From positions 508,603 to 572,602 of the forward strand of contig NZ_AKWX02000023.1 of the NCBI RefSeq assembly GCF_000306115.2: DNA of 64,000 bases, in the 5' to 3' direction. Below, piece by piece: positions 54,869-64,000 of the stretch. The translations under genes and the position numbers were made by a program. The stretch is from Leptospira wolffii serovar Khorat str. Khorat-H2. Lineage in GTDB: Bacteria > Spirochaetota > Leptospiria > Leptospirales > Leptospiraceae. Below the pieces are notes generated by a model that saw only the letters and a program-made list of their open reading frames with translations, was not told the origin of the DNA and ran no database searches. Within the stretch, counting starts at the first letter, position 1. Every line of letters starts with the position of its first letter.

Positions 54869-55663
54869 TTATTTTCCTTTAAAGTTAGCCTTTCTCTTTT
54901 CTAAGAGAGAGCGGATCCCTTCTTGTCCGTCTTCCGATTGTAAACAGGCGGTTACACGAGGAACGAGCTCGTCGAAGGCTTCCGCTTCTCCTATCTCCAG
55001 CGCTTTTTTCGCATTCGATAGAACCGCCTCCACTGCCAGGGGAGCTTGGACTGCGATTTTCTCCGCCAATTCGAACGCTCTGGGCAAGAGTTCTTTTTTG
55101 GGTAGGATCTCCTGCACGATTCCTAATCTGTGTGCCTCGTTGGCGTCGAAGTTATCTCCGGTAAGAATGTAACGCATCGCATTTCCCCAACCCGCCGTTC
55201 TTACGAAACGCACAGTGGCTCCTCCGAAGGGTAAAATCCCTCTCTGTACTTCCATCTGCGCGAATACAGTCTTGTCCGCTGCGAGGGATATGTCGCTGGC
55301 AAGCATCAATTCTATACCTAGAGTTAAGCAAAACCCGTGGACCGCGCAGATCAAAGGTTTAGTTCTTTTCCGCTCGGTTCCGCCTATATCCCAAGGATTG
55401 ATTTTGTCCCGGGGAAAAAAGTTCCTACCTTGGGATATTACGGATTTGGCTACGTCTTCCAATTCCAATCCGAAAGTGAAATGCATCCCGTTTGCCGAAA
55501 GGACCGCGCAAAGTGAACCCGGATCGTCTTCGTAAACGGTGAGGGCGTCACTTAATTCGAGAATCATCTGAGTGTTCATCGCATTTCTTGCATCCGGGCG
55601 ATTGAGTACGATGCTAAACACCGATCCCTTTTTTTCCGTTTGGATAAACGAGTAAGATTTCAT
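54869..55663 (-). CDS. Enoyl-CoA hydratase/isomerase family protein
   Basis: A 264-residue crotonase-fold protein. The oxyanion region HGFCLTLGIELMLASDISLA and MEVQRGILPFGGATVRFVR are typical. The first catalytic Glu (in MEVQRG) is present, but the second (in rat enzyme KSLAMEMVLTG) aligns with Arg in WGNAMRYILTG, so hydration activity may be altered; isomerase or thioesterase roles are possible. ATG at 55663 has AAGGAG five bases upstream, which decides it over the longer frame. Upstream, at 55736-55747, the perfect palindrome TTTGATATCAAA may be a regulatory site. Confidence 0.85.
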   Translation of the reverse strand: MKSYSFIQTEKKGSVFSIVLNRPDARNAMNTQMILELSDALTVYEDDPGSLCAVLSANGMHFTFGLELEDVAKSVISQGRNFFPRDKINPWDIGGTERKRTKPLICAVHGFCLTLGIELMLASDISLAADKTVFAQMEVQRGILPFGGATVRFVRTAGWGNAMRYILTGDNFDANEAHRLGIVQEILPKKELLPRAFELAEKIAVQAPLAVEAVLSNAKKALEIGEAEAFDELVPRVTACLQSEDGQEGIRSLLEKRKANFKGK

Positions 55664-56064
55664 AAAGACTCCTTCTTCGGAATATTCATACAAATAATTT
55701 CTCGACCGGATCCGATTGTCTTTTGTTTTTCGAAATTTGATATCAAACGTTTCGCTTTTTTAGGAAACCGTTTTTGTTTTGTAACCAAAATAAAGGACTT
55801 CCTGAAGGACGAGTCTCTTCGGAATATCAAGAGTATTCGAAATCTATTGAATTGGAGAATTTGCCGCTTCTCTCCTATCGCGATCGGTTGTCGTCTTAAC
55901 GAAAATTGTCTATTCGAACTTTTCTATGCTATTTTTTATGAGATCAAACTTCCCCTTTCTAAGGAAGGTTAACACTGATTGGGATAAATTATAATTTCTA
56001 TCCTTCCTTTCCCGCCTCGATAGGAGAGTTGACAGTTTTTCTCCGTCGAAGATAAAGCCTTCGG
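55664..56064 (+). other. Intergenic region with palindrome, no gene found
   Basis: Divergent spacer between the enoyl-CoA hydratase and the AraC regulator. It holds a perfect 12-bp palindrome TTTGATATCAAA (55736-55747) and an imperfect one nearby (TTTTGTAACCAAAA, about 55777-55790). No confident coding frame. A TTGACA (56029-56034) lies too close to the start at 56065 to be a normal promoter for it. Confidence 0.4.
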
Positions 56065-57201
56065 ATGCATTCTTTACCTGTTTCCTTTCCAATTTGGTTG
56101 CTCGATGTTCCTTTCTTTTGGGGACTGGTTTCCTTTGCCGTCTTCGGGACTTATTTGGGAATTCTTCTTTGTATCGGACAGAACGTCTTGGAGAAAAAAA
56201 CGGCACTCAATCGGCTACTCTCCCTTCTATTCGTTTGCTTAGGCTTATTGCAGGGAACGGGACTTGCTTTCGTTTTCGGACTTTCCGAAAGTTTACCCAG
56301 GCTTGTGCTTTTACATATCCCCGTTTTAGGGTCCATAGGGCCCATTCTTTACGGGATTCACAAGATTATCCAGAATTCCGAGTACGAAGAATCCGTCTTT
56401 GGTTTGAATACGAAGCACGCATTCTTTCCGGGATTTGCCTGGCTCTGTTATTTTATAGCCTTATTTCTTCCCGAGGATCGGATTCGATTCTGTATCGAAG
56501 ATTTCTCCCGTACAACCGGCTTATCGGATTTAGTATTCTATCTACCGTTGTTGGTACTCGCAGGTTATATTTTGGCGCTACTCCGAGGCAGTCGCATTCT
56601 TTTCAAGTTCGGAGTGCTCCGAGAAGAATGGACTGCCAGGGTACTTCTATACATCATTCTTGCCACCATTGCCAACCATACCGTAGGGGCGATTTATCTA
56701 CTGAATAAGAATCCGGTCTTTTTGCTAGTCAGTGCGGATATGATGGCTCTGAGTCTTTGCGTGTCCTATCTGATCGGTAGAAAGTATCCCGCCTATTTCC
56801 AAAATTTGCAGGAAGTCGCCAGGGAAACGAATCGCAAATATATAAGGTCCCTTCTTATCGGAATGGATATTGAGATCCTAAGAGCCAATCTTCTGGAGAG
56901 TATGGAAAAGGAAAAACTCTATAAGGACGAGGACCTGACCCTGGGGGGCCTGGCAATCGAGCTTGCTCTTTCGCCTCACCAACTCTCCGAGTTGATCAAC
57001 CAAGAGATGGGTAAGAATTTCTCCGCCTTCGTAAACGAATATAGGGTAAAGGAGGCTTGTAAACTCTTGGAAGAGAATCCGGAGCGCTCCATTTTGGATA
57101 TAGGATACGAGGTGGGATTTAGGAGTAAAACCTCCTTCCATAGGGCTTTTCAGAAGGAAATCGGAGTTCCTCCCTCGGAATACAGGAGCAAGAAAACCTA
57201 A
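56065..57201 (+). CDS. Membrane-anchored AraC-family transcriptional regulator
   Basis: A 378-residue regulator with about seven hydrophobic segments in the N-terminal 240 residues and an AraC helix-turn-helix in the last 100. The DNA-binding part reads TLGGLAIELALSPHQLSELI (first HTH) and SILDIGYEVGFRSKTSFHRAF (second HTH; the motif GFRSKTSFHRAF with PPSEYR is classic). So it is a one-component sensor that perceives a signal at the membrane. No Shine-Dalgarno precedes the ATG at 56065. It is likely to control the desaturase and acyltransferase genes just downstream. Confidence 0.87.
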   Translation: MHSLPVSFPIWLLDVPFFWGLVSFAVFGTYLGILLCIGQNVLEKKTALNRLLSLLFVCLGLLQGTGLAFVFGLSESLPRLVLLHIPVLGSIGPILYGIHKIIQNSEYEESVFGLNTKHAFFPGFAWLCYFIALFLPEDRIRFCIEDFSRTTGLSDLVFYLPLLVLAGYILALLRGSRILFKFGVLREEWTARVLLYIILATIANHTVGAIYLLNKNPVFLLVSADMMALSLCVSYLIGRKYPAYFQNLQEVARETNRKYIRSLLIGMDIEILRANLLESMEKEKLYKDEDLTLGGLAIELALSPHQLSELINQEMGKNFSAFVNEYRVKEACKLLEENPERSILDIGYEVGFRSKTSFHRAFQKEIGVPPSEYRSKKT

Positions 57202-57313
57202 AAAAAGTGGCTTTCTATCATTCGGAACGGTCGTCCTGGGTTCGGTTTATAGAATGGAACGACGAACTAGGAAAATCCGCTATACTGGTAGGAACTGTTG
57301 GCAGGAGAGAGCG

Positions 57314-58378
57314 ATGGCTTCCTTAACGCTGGAAAGAAAAACCGCTTCGGAAAGATTTTCCGAGAAAGAAAAAACCAAACGAATCATGAAATGGATCCGA
57401 AAATCGGATTCGAGACTTAGAAAAAAATACACGTTTTTGAAACACCAAAATGCGATCGGCTTCGGAATCACGATCGGATCGGCTGCCGGTATGATTTTAT
57501 TGGGTGGACTGTACATTGCAGGACTCATTCCTTTTTGGGCCTGTATCATCGGGAACGGAATTCTTGCCTCTTTCCTGCATGAGATGGAGCACGACCTGAT
57601 CCATAGCATTTATTTTAAAGAAAGTCCCAGGATGCAGAATTTTCTATTTTGGGTGGTCTGGTTGTTCCGAGCGAACACCGTAAATCCTTGGTTCCGTAAG
57701 GAGATTCATCTTCTCCACCATAAACTCTCCGGAAACATAGAGGATATAGAGGAAAGATTCATCAGTAACGGAATGCCTTGGGGGATCAAAAGGATTCTGG
57801 TGATGATCGATCCTATCATGGCGGTGGTATTACAGGGACCGAAGATCAGAAAGGATGCGATAAGGTATTTTAGAAAAATCAAATCTTCTCCTATCAAGGG
57901 ACCGTATCGATCCATTTATCTTCTGCTTTGGTATTCCTTCTTAGGCTGGGGGATATTTTCACTAGTCAATACCGCTTTGGGGAATCCGGTCCAGGAATCC
58001 GGACTCGCAAGTAATATTCATCATTTCTTAAATACGGCCGCGGTAGTCTATCTGATCCCTTGCTGGCTCAGACAATCCGCCATCCAGATCGTGTCCTCCA
58101 ATATGCATTATTACGGAGACGTAAAAAGCCTATACCAGCAGACACAAGTGTTGGATTCCTGGTGGATCCTTCCCTTGCATCTATTCTGCTTTAATTTCGG
58201 GGCGACTCACGGGATCCATCATTTCGTGGTGACTCAACCGTTTTATCTCAGGCAGGCGGTCGCTCCCAGGGTGAAGCCTTTTCTGAAGAAATACGGGATT
58301 CGATTCAACGATTTTGAAAGCATGGGTAGAGCGAATCGCTATGAGAAGGAATCCTTAGGGATCCCTGTAACCGCATAA
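57314..58378 (+). CDS. Membrane fatty acid desaturase/hydroxylase-like protein
   Basis: A 354-residue di-iron membrane enzyme. Histidine boxes: HEMEHDLIH, HLLHHK and HGIHHF, with IHHFLNT between; hydrophobic spans lie around 52-90, 110-130, 195-225 and 240-260. This is the FA_desaturase fold, which introduces double bonds or hydroxyls into acyl chains or carotenoid/sterol-like substrates. ATG at 57314 with AGGAG six bases upstream is preferred over 57254. The acyltransferase gene follows 19 bp later. Confidence 0.8.
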   Translation: MASLTLERKTASERFSEKEKTKRIMKWIRKSDSRLRKKYTFLKHQNAIGFGITIGSAAGMILLGGLYIAGLIPFWACIIGNGILASFLHEMEHDLIHSIYFKESPRMQNFLFWVVWLFRANTVNPWFRKEIHLLHHKLSGNIEDIEERFISNGMPWGIKRILVMIDPIMAVVLQGPKIRKDAIRYFRKIKSSPIKGPYRSIYLLLWYSFLGWGIFSLVNTALGNPVQESGLASNIHHFLNTAAVVYLIPCWLRQSAIQIVSSNMHYYGDVKSLYQQTQVLDSWWILPLHLFCFNFGATHGIHHFVVTQPFYLRQAVAPRVKPFLKKYGIRFNDFESMGRANRYEKESLGIPVTA

Positions 58379-58397
58379 TATTCGGCGATTATAATCG

Positions 58398-59687
58398 ATG
58401 CAGAATATTACGGAATCGGAAAATAACAAGATAACTATCGAACGTAGACTGGATAGAGCCGAAACGGGTTTCTGGCTATACGACCGCGTTTCTTCCATGA
58501 ATTTCTGCGTCATGGCGGAATTGGAAGGATCGGTCTCTAGGGAGAAACTTCAGTCGGCGATCGATAGGGTCCAGGCCTCTTATCCTAATGCGCGAGTTTC
58601 GATTCGGAAGAAAGAGGAGGAAGATTCCGTCCATCTGGCGTTTATTTCCGATCCGGATAGCAGAATCGTTCTGCAAAATCAAATAGAGAATCCGGATTGG
58701 CAAGACTTTCTCGCGCGGGAAACGATTCGGCTCTTCTACTTGAACGAAACTCCGTTAGTTCGCGCTTATCTATGCGGGATAGGATCGAATCGATCCGTCT
58801 TTGCCTTGGTGTTCAACCATAGTATCGCGGACGGAAGATCCGGATGTAATTTTCTATTGGAAATCCTAAAGAGCTACGATTCTTCCTATAGCGGTAGTAT
58901 CGATAAACATTATAATTCTATGATGAATCTTTACGAAGGAAAGACGCCTGAAAAAAAGGCTTCGGAAGCCAAGAGGAAGCCGGACCCTCTTCCTAATTTT
59001 TCCAGAAAAAAGGAAGAGACAAATCCCAGAATGGAGTCTATGGATTTAAACTCGTCCCTATTAGGGAATTTACTACAAAGGGCCAAGGAAAAATGCGTGT
59101 CCTTGCATGGGCTCGTAGGTTCCGCGCAGATAAAGTCTCTTTCCAGGCTATTTCAGGACGGAGCGGGGACTTCCTTGAATTTGGCGACTCCTGTGGACCT
59201 GCGTCCCTACTTAAAGGAAAACGTTCCGAGCGACGCGCTGGGCTTATATATCAGTTTGTTTACGACGGAAATCGATCCTAGAACTTCTTTTTGGGAGATC
59301 GCGTCCGCAATCAATAGGGACCTGAAAAGAAAATTGGAGTCGGGACAGGGAACTTCCTTTTACGAGATTCTTCCTTCCTTGGATCAATTTTTAAAAAGGG
59401 AAGAGGCTATGCGAGTCTTCGCATCCCTGATGCAAAGAAACCCTCAGGCTTCGGTCTTAAGCAATGTAGGAATTCTTCCCGATTTGGAGAATCCGAAAGA
59501 TTTCAGGATAGGTAGGATTTCATTTACCGTCCATCCTTCGATTACTCAGGTTTTGTTCACCACTCTTACTACGTTTAGAGGAGAGGCGAGGATCCAATTC
59601 AATTACGACTCCAATCGTTGGAGAAAGGAAGATTTTCAAATTTTTCGTGAAGAGTTTGAAAGATTATTAACGTATCCGGAAGACTGA
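58398..59687 (+). CDS. Condensation-domain/PapA-like acyltransferase
   Basis: A 429-residue CoA-dependent acyltransferase fold protein. RRLDRAETGFWLYDR opens the first half, and the catalytic motif NHSIADGRSG has the HxxxDG form shared by condensation domains and PapA/WS-DGAT acyltransferases. SLNLATPVDLRPYL and FTVHPSITQVLFTTLTTFRG are the second-half landmarks. It likely esterifies an acyl group to an alcohol or amino acceptor; no NRPS carrier is near. Placed 19 bp after the desaturase gene, it may use its product. Confidence 0.8.
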   Translation: MQNITESENNKITIERRLDRAETGFWLYDRVSSMNFCVMAELEGSVSREKLQSAIDRVQASYPNARVSIRKKEEEDSVHLAFISDPDSRIVLQNQIENPDWQDFLARETIRLFYLNETPLVRAYLCGIGSNRSVFALVFNHSIADGRSGCNFLLEILKSYDSSYSGSIDKHYNSMMNLYEGKTPEKKASEAKRKPDPLPNFSRKKEETNPRMESMDLNSSLLGNLLQRAKEKCVSLHGLVGSAQIKSLSRLFQDGAGTSLNLATPVDLRPYLKENVPSDALGLYISLFTTEIDPRTSFWEIASAINRDLKRKLESGQGTSFYEILPSLDQFLKREEAMRVFASLMQRNPQASVLSNVGILPDLENPKDFRIGRISFTVHPSITQVLFTTLTTFRGEARIQFNYDSNRWRKEDFQIFREEFERLLTYPED

Positions 59688-59791
59688 AATCCGTTTTCCG
59701 CTTACCTTTCGCGACTTTCGTGGCGACTCAATTTTATCTTTCGGAGCGGGATAGAAGTTTGAGAATTCGCGGATATTGAAGCGGATTTGTT

Positions 59792-60199
59792 TCAGAAGGG
59801 GAGGATTCTTTTTCGGTTCCGAAATACCCTTCTTCCTAAAATCCATCCGGAAAACAGAAATAGATATCCGAAATAGGATAGAATATTCAAAAAGATTGAA
59901 GTTCCTGCCTCCGCTAGAATGGGGACCTGAAGGATCAGGCCTCCCAACATAAGAATCGTGTGAATTTCGGCGGTCCTGGATTTTTCTTCGGATAGGTATT
60001 TTCCGAGACCTCCTCCTGTAAAAAAAGCGAGCGCACCCAATACTGCTCCGATTCTTCCTACATACAGGGATAGAATCTCAGGACTTAAGGGATTCCATTC
60101 CCAAAAATGAAATAGAAAAGGACGAGAGAATAAAAGAATCACCGAGAGAATGCCCACGTAACGGTGTAGGCGCAGATGATTCTTAGCCGAGAGCTGCAA
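59792..60199 (-). CDS. Hypothetical membrane protein
   Basis: A 135-residue protein with about four hydrophobic segments (residues 13-32, 45-65, 82-100 and 105-125), and a cytosolic RNRKRIL tail. No known domain. It ends with RRVFRNRKRILPF. Its stop is 8 bp from the amino-acid permease stop boundary on the same strand, the permease being upstream, so they are probably one transcript. Confidence 0.6.
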   Translation of the reverse strand: MQLSAKNHLRLHRYVGILSVILLFSRPFLFHFWEWNPLSPEILSLYVGRIGAVLGALAFFTGGGLGKYLSEEKSRTAEIHTILMLGGLILQVPILAEAGTSIFLNILSYFGYLFLFSGWILGRRVFRNRKRILPF

Positions 60200-60207
60200 G
60201 AATTCTC

Positions 60208-61665
60208 CTATGCCTTATCTCCGCTTCCTACAGGTACGGGTTCGTTTTCGGGCAATAGGCTTAGACCCATAGGCTCCTCGACTCCTTCTTCCAGGAGGGA
60301 ATGAGTGGAGATAAGAGGGCGTTTGGTCTTTTTGAATAGGAAATACATCGGAAGGCAGAGAAGCGTGAATCCGAAGCCCCAGAGAGCTTCGGCGGGTTTA
60401 CTCCAGATCAAGGAACCTATAATTAGAATATTCGAAATTATATAAATATAAGTGGAATAAGGATATCCCGGGATTTTGAATTCGCTCTTAAGATGGCGCT
60501 TCTCGAAAATGATCGGAGTATAAGCGGTGATGGTGGCTAAGATCAGAGTCGAGCAGGTGATGAGATAAAGAAGGCTTTCGATTTCCTTGACTAAACAGAA
60601 AAGGCAGGCGTAAACGCATTGGAAGGCCAGGGACATATAAGGACTATGATACTTGGAATGCAACTTGGCCATGCTCGGAAAAAAGTATCCGTCCCTTGCC
60701 ATCGCGAAATAGATTCGAGATCCGCCGATGACATAAGCGGAGATTCCTCCGATAAAAACCCAGCAAATAAATGCGGTTATGAGTAACTTGACGCCTTTTC
60801 CAAAGAGAAATCCGGCCGCGGTGACTCCTATCTTTTCGTCTCCTGCAAGAACGGAACTCGGAGCCGAGCTTAAGTAAAGAAAGTTAATCAAAACGTACAG
60901 TAAGGTCACCAAAGTGCAGGCGGTTAGGACGGATTTGTATATATTCTTGTCCGGTTCCTTCACTTCTTCGGCGACGTAAGTGATCATATTCCAACCCAGA
61001 TAGGAGAATGTGACTGGGATCACTCCCGCAAGAACCAGGCCCCAACCGTGTAGTCCGTTCGGGATCAAGGAGAATGACTCGAAATGCTCCGTGTCGAAAT
61101 TTCCGATCGCGAATCCCAATACTACGAAGAGAATGAGTCCCGCAATTTTAAATGTGGTGAACAGGTTTTGGATACGGGATGCTAAGGAAATTCCGAAGAA
61201 ATTCACGATCGTAAAGACTAGAATGGTGAACATTCCCAGTAATTGGGCGTTCCCCATCGCGAAGCTTATACCCAGGAATTTGGACTCGAAATAGTATATA
61301 TCCAAAGAGGGACCTATTAAGGAAAAAAAGGTCTTGGAGAAAGCGATCGCCGAAAGGGAAATAGAAGCGGAAAAATTCACGGAAAGGGAAAGCCATCCGC
61401 TGGAAAAGGCCACGATCGGGGAATAGGCTTCCTTTAAATAAACGTAGTCCCCGCCGGCCACGGGAAAGATGCTCGCGGATTTCGCATAACTCATGGCACC
61501 TGCAACTGCAAGTAGTCCCCCCAGGATCCAGCAGAGGAGGGCGATATTGGGATTTGCGACCTGGCTTAGAATATACCCGCTCGTGATAAAAACCCCGGGG
61601 CCCACCATGGAGCTGAACATTAATGAGATGGAATCGTAAAGGTTAAGAGAACGTCGCAGTTTCAT
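60208..61665 (-). CDS. APC-family amino acid permease
   Basis: A 485-residue transporter with about twelve membrane segments: [18 protein letters not shown] (TM1 with the GxG unwound site), [29 protein letters not shown] (TM2-3 loop; quoted in parts [13 protein letters not shown] and [10 protein letters not shown]), [22 protein letters not shown] and [16 protein letters not shown] near the end. This is the LAT/APC type that exchanges or imports amino acids; substrate unknown. ATG at 61665 fits the family N-terminus; a GTG at 61707 would add 14 residues. Confidence 0.88.
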   Translation of the reverse strand: MKLRRSLNLYDSISLMFSSMVGPGVFITSGYILSQVANPNIALLCWILGGLLAVAGAMSYAKSASIFPVAGGDYVYLKEAYSPIVAFSSGWLSLSVNFSASISLSAIAFSKTFFSLIGPSLDIYYFESKFLGISFAMGNAQLLGMFTILVFTIVNFFGISLASRIQNLFTTFKIAGLILFVVLGFAIGNFDTEHFESFSLIPNGLHGWGLVLAGVIPVTFSYLGWNMITYVAEEVKEPDKNIYKSVLTACTLVTLLYVLINFLYLSSAPSSVLAGDEKIGVTAAGFLFGKGVKLLITAFICWVFIGGISAYVIGGSRIYFAMARDGYFFPSMAKLHSKYHSPYMSLAFQCVYACLFCLVKEIESLLYLITCSTLILATITAYTPIIFEKRHLKSEFKIPGYPYSTYIYIISNILIIGSLIWSKPAEALWGFGFTLLCLPMYFLFKKTKRPLISTHSLLEEGVEEPMGLSLLPENEPVPVGSGDKA

Positions 61666-61746
61666 GTGGGAGGTTTTGGACAGGATGAACCGTCGGAATC
61701 CGTTCACAAGACTTTTTCTCGGGTCGGGAGAAGAACGAAAAAGAAT

Positions 61747-61774
61747 AGGCCCGCTTAGCGAAATTCTAAGCGGG
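61747..61774 (-). terminator. Intrinsic terminator after the FadL-type gene (minus strand)
   Basis: Minus-strand stem CCCGCTTAG / CTAAGCGGG (9 bp) with a 7-base loop, followed on that strand by CCTATTCTTTTTC. It lies 42 bases past the stop of the porin gene and separates it from the permease gene. Confidence 0.82.
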
Positions 61775-61815
61775 TTTCGGTTTCGTCAAAATACGATCTT
61801 CGGAAAGGGTTTCCC

Positions 61816-63243
61816 TCAATCGAAGGAGCGGGAAGCTCCGATATTCAAGGCGATCAATTGGGCTTCGGAGTTATAAGAATAACCGGTCAGGTTTTGCTGG
61901 TTCGGACCGTTGATCGCATGGGAAAGATCCCAGTCCGTACCTTTAGCGCCTTGGATGACTCTTCTCGGAAAATTATAACTAACCGCAAGATCGAAACTCC
62001 ATTTATCGAATATATAACTGAAGCCTGCCGCAAGCACGTGGTTCAGGGAGAAGAATGCACCCGTCGTCCCGCCCAACCCGTTCGGGCCGATTGCAAGGGA
62101 GTTGTAGCTGTATCCGAATCTGTAGGTCCAAGCAGGCGAAACCTTATGCTCTAAGCCTAGAATGGCTCCCCATTGGTCTCTGAAATTCAAGTGAGCGTCC
62201 GCCGATCCTGTTTTTCCGAGAGGAGTGGGCAACCAGGGATCCTCCAGGGTTTGGTTGGCTTTACGTAAGTAAGAACCGTAATTTGTGTAAACCAAATCCA
62301 AGACTACTTTCAGATTTTCCGGACCGAAGGCGAACCCTAAGGAATGCTTTTCGGGGAGATTGAAATTATAAGAAACTCCCGTTTGCCTATAATATTGCGG
62401 ATCGTTATTTCCAATGGAATAGGTTCCGTTAAGAGGAATGGCGACATGTGCCTGGTAGGAATAACCGATGCGGAACCATTCTGCGAAAGAATAATTCAAG
62501 CCGGCAACTCCTCCTAAAGCGTAGGCTTTCTTGCCGCTTTCGTAATGATAGCCCTGGCCCGGGATTTCTATATGCCCGGTCGCATCGTAGTACTTTTGAT
62601 TCAACTTTTGGATTCCGTAATTCACTTCCAATCCCGCTCCGATGGACAGGTTCCCGATCTTATAAGAGAGACCGTTTACCGCTTTTGCCACTGCGAAGAA
62701 ATTACTATTCGACTCTTGGAGCCTGGAGGACGAACCCAAGGCTCCGGGAAGATTCACACCCGCCCATTGGTTTACGGACTGGCCGGTAGGAGTATTTCGG
62801 TCTATATGATCCACTCCTCCCGCGGCTCCTCCCGCGATATAGATGGCGAATCCGTAATCCAAAGAATCGGTGATCGGAAGTTTTACCGCAAAATAAGGAG
62901 CAACACTCGGAGCGTTCGTCCTTTTATCATTTTCGTAAGTAAGATTCGGATCCGTGTCTTGGAACTTATCCTTATAGCGGTTGAGAATCGCCGTATAACC
63001 CACCCCGAACTCTATCTTCTTACCCTTGGTTAGGGAGAGGTTGGCCGGATTCAAGGCCACGTCGATTGCGGATCCTCCGAGCGCAGTGTTCGCTCCTGCC
63101 AGTCCCTCGTATCTTGCGTTGATCGCATTTCGAGTCAGACCGTCGATTGCAAAGGCGGAGGAGGAAAAAAGAAGAAAGGGGAGAAGGGAAAGCCTCCCGA
63201 TTTTCCCTAACCGGAGTGGTTCCCGGCGATTTGTATATTCCAT
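61816..63243 (-). CDS. OmpP1/FadL/TodX family outer-membrane transporter
   Basis: A 475-residue outer-membrane channel for hydrophobic compounds such as long-chain fatty acids. Signal peptide ends FSSSAFA; mature N-terminus IDGLTRNAINARYEGLAGAN (hatch with the NPA-type motif VALNPANLS) is typical of FadL. Many amphipathic strands follow, and NFPRRVIQGAKGTDWDLS lies near the end, although the last residues SRSFD are not the usual terminal Phe. ATG at 63243 follows AAAGGA. The 5' leader has GAGATA/TATCTC arms (63266-63297). It may feed the acyl-CoA enzymes encoded 7 kb away. Confidence 0.85.
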   Translation of the reverse strand: MEYTNRREPLRLGKIGRLSLLPFLLFSSSAFAIDGLTRNAINARYEGLAGANTALGGSAIDVALNPANLSLTKGKKIEFGVGYTAILNRYKDKFQDTDPNLTYENDKRTNAPSVAPYFAVKLPITDSLDYGFAIYIAGGAAGGVDHIDRNTPTGQSVNQWAGVNLPGALGSSSRLQESNSNFFAVAKAVNGLSYKIGNLSIGAGLEVNYGIQKLNQKYYDATGHIEIPGQGYHYESGKKAYALGGVAGLNYSFAEWFRIGYSYQAHVAIPLNGTYSIGNNDPQYYRQTGVSYNFNLPEKHSLGFAFGPENLKVVLDLVYTNYGSYLRKANQTLEDPWLPTPLGKTGSADAHLNFRDQWGAILGLEHKVSPAWTYRFGYSYNSLAIGPNGLGGTTGAFFSLNHVLAAGFSYIFDKWSFDLAVSYNFPRRVIQGAKGTDWDLSHAINGPNQQNLTGYSYNSEAQLIALNIGASRSFD

Positions 63244-63602
63244 GGATTCGGTTCCTTTTATGGGTGAGATAGGTCTATTTTTAGCAGAGTGTATCTCATA
63301 TATAGGATGAAAATACGCTATGTTGGAATAAATGGCGAAGAATGTACAGTGTATTGGATAAAAGGCGAATTCATTGGAGATTCTCGGTTCTTAGAGAAGA
63401 GAATGAGAAGAATAGGACGAAATCGAGAGGAATGCCCGACCAAAAACCGAAAATTCGAATAAAATTAAGAATTTTAAAATATTCTAAAATATTAATTTTC
63501 CGAACGTTCGGGCCGTCTATGCATGTTTTAATTATGTCACATTAGAAGCCTACATTCTTCTAAAAATTGAAATTCGATTTGTAAAATTTCTGCAAAAACG
63601 GT

Positions 63603-63630
63603 TTGACTGGGCGCCTCGATTTTGTATTTT
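63603..63630 (+). promoter_or_regulatory. Candidate rRNA promoter
   Basis: TTGACT (63603-63608), 16-base spacer, TATTTT (63625-63630). Position about 345 bases before the 23S start gives a plausible precursor leader. Both hexamers are near consensus for the housekeeping sigma factor. Confidence 0.4.
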
Positions 63631-63875
63631 GGTCTTCTGGCCGTTTTGACGGTCGGCAACTGAAATTCTTCGAGAGAACGGCTTTTTGCCTTTCAAACGC
63701 GGGATACAGGGAAAAGAAAAAGTTCTTTTACAACATCTATAACTGCGAATGAGAAATTAAAATTTTTTATTAGCTGAGATTAGGTTATGGTGATGAGTTC
63801 GCCATGACATTAATAATCTCGAACACTAAGAAAACAAATTAGCTACTCTCATTCTACAATAATATCGAAAGATGC

Positions 63876-63923
63876 AGCCCTTTCTAACGGCATTCCAAGT
63901 AAACTTTTGGAAGTTAGAGGGCT
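63876..63923 (+). promoter_or_regulatory. Stem-loop in the 23S leader
   Basis: Outer arms AGCCC-TTT-CTAAC and GTTAG-A-GGGCT pair with a small bulge, and inner arms TTCCAA/TTGGAA close a 7-base loop, giving a long hairpin about 50 bases before mature 23S rRNA. It could be an RNase III or antitermination element, or a leader fold. Confidence 0.45.
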
Positions 63924-63964
63924 TGGCGTGTAATTACAAGTTCACATCTCGTTGCAGGGATGTG

Positions 63965-64000
<36 letters not shown>

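Noticed and set aside
56029..56057. TTGACA-N17-ATAAAG as promoter of the AraC regulator
   Set aside because: The -10-like box ends only 7 bases before the ATG at 56065, leaving no room for a normal leader; a leaderless transcript is possible but unsupported.
63300..63545. Short plus-strand frames before the rRNA gene
   Set aside because: They are AT-rich, lack ribosome-binding sites and resemble no known protein.

Overview
The window looks like a chromosomal segment of a Leptospira species. Supporting signs are a rod-shape operon (mreB-mreC-mreD-PBP2-rodA) with a spirochaete-style enlarged RodA, many lipoproteins with loose spirochaetal lipoboxes (LISC, FTNC, LSLAC, FTYC), several signal-peptide beta-barrel proteins ending in aromatic residues, families typical of leptospires (DUF6941, SpoIIE phosphatase with TPR tail, membrane AraC regulator), and a 23S rRNA gene that begins alone at the right edge without a 16S gene in front of it. 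The G+C content looks close to one half by eye, which is high for the genus and would fit one of the GC-rich intermediate lineages; the species was not determined. Layout, left to right. 1-4400: 5' part of glyA and a lipoate ligase gene, a lipoprotein SGNH hydrolase plus an outer-membrane protein, and a rhomboid-like protein whose catalytic dyad is broken. 4478-8113: an MBL-fold hydrolase overlapping the gene for a class A penicillin-binding protein, then a frameshifted orphan hicA-like gene. 8378-14232: a 2-oxoglutarate dehydrogenase operon in the order E2-E3-E1, followed by a DUF6941 gene. 14421-21138: a signalling block (PAS-rich kinase, single-domain receiver, hybrid kinase, terminator, then a membrane SpoIIE-type phosphatase). 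21155-25203, minus strand: exopolyphosphatase, a lipoprotein, and two tandem paralogous membrane proteins. 25394-31611: the rod-shape operon. 31612-34720: two copies of a 160-bp dispersed repeat, a GC-rich hairpin field, and small genes including a QueD-like protein with its catalytic cysteine replaced. 34721-43085: reductase, acetoacetate-CoA ligase, a three-gene ECF sigma / anti-sigma / CpxP-like module, lipoproteins, a solute-binding protein and a ferredoxin-MBL fusion. 43086-44043: a cobalamin riboswitch whose only downstream gene is a cysteine-rich lipoprotein of unknown function, with its ribosome-binding site buried in a perfect hairpin; then a lytic transglycosylase. 44832-55663: metalloprotease lipoprotein, leucyl aminopeptidase and peroxiredoxin, SDR, P-type ATPase, a secreted Cys-rich peptide, a GH18 lipoprotein, acyl-CoA dehydrogenase and enoyl-CoA hydratase. 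56065-59687: a candidate lipid module (membrane AraC regulator, desaturase/hydroxylase, condensation-fold acyltransferase). 59792-64000: membrane protein, amino-acid permease, FadL-type porin, a long rRNA leader and the first bases of 23S rRNA. Much of the window is housekeeping (one-carbon, TCA, cell wall, redox). No phage, insertion sequence, CRISPR array or tRNA gene was seen. The observations that look most worth following are the B12 riboswitch driving an uncharacterised lipoprotein, the ECF/CpxP-like sensor module, the desaturase-acyltransferase module, the degenerate rhomboid and QueD-like enzymes, and the dispersed repeat.
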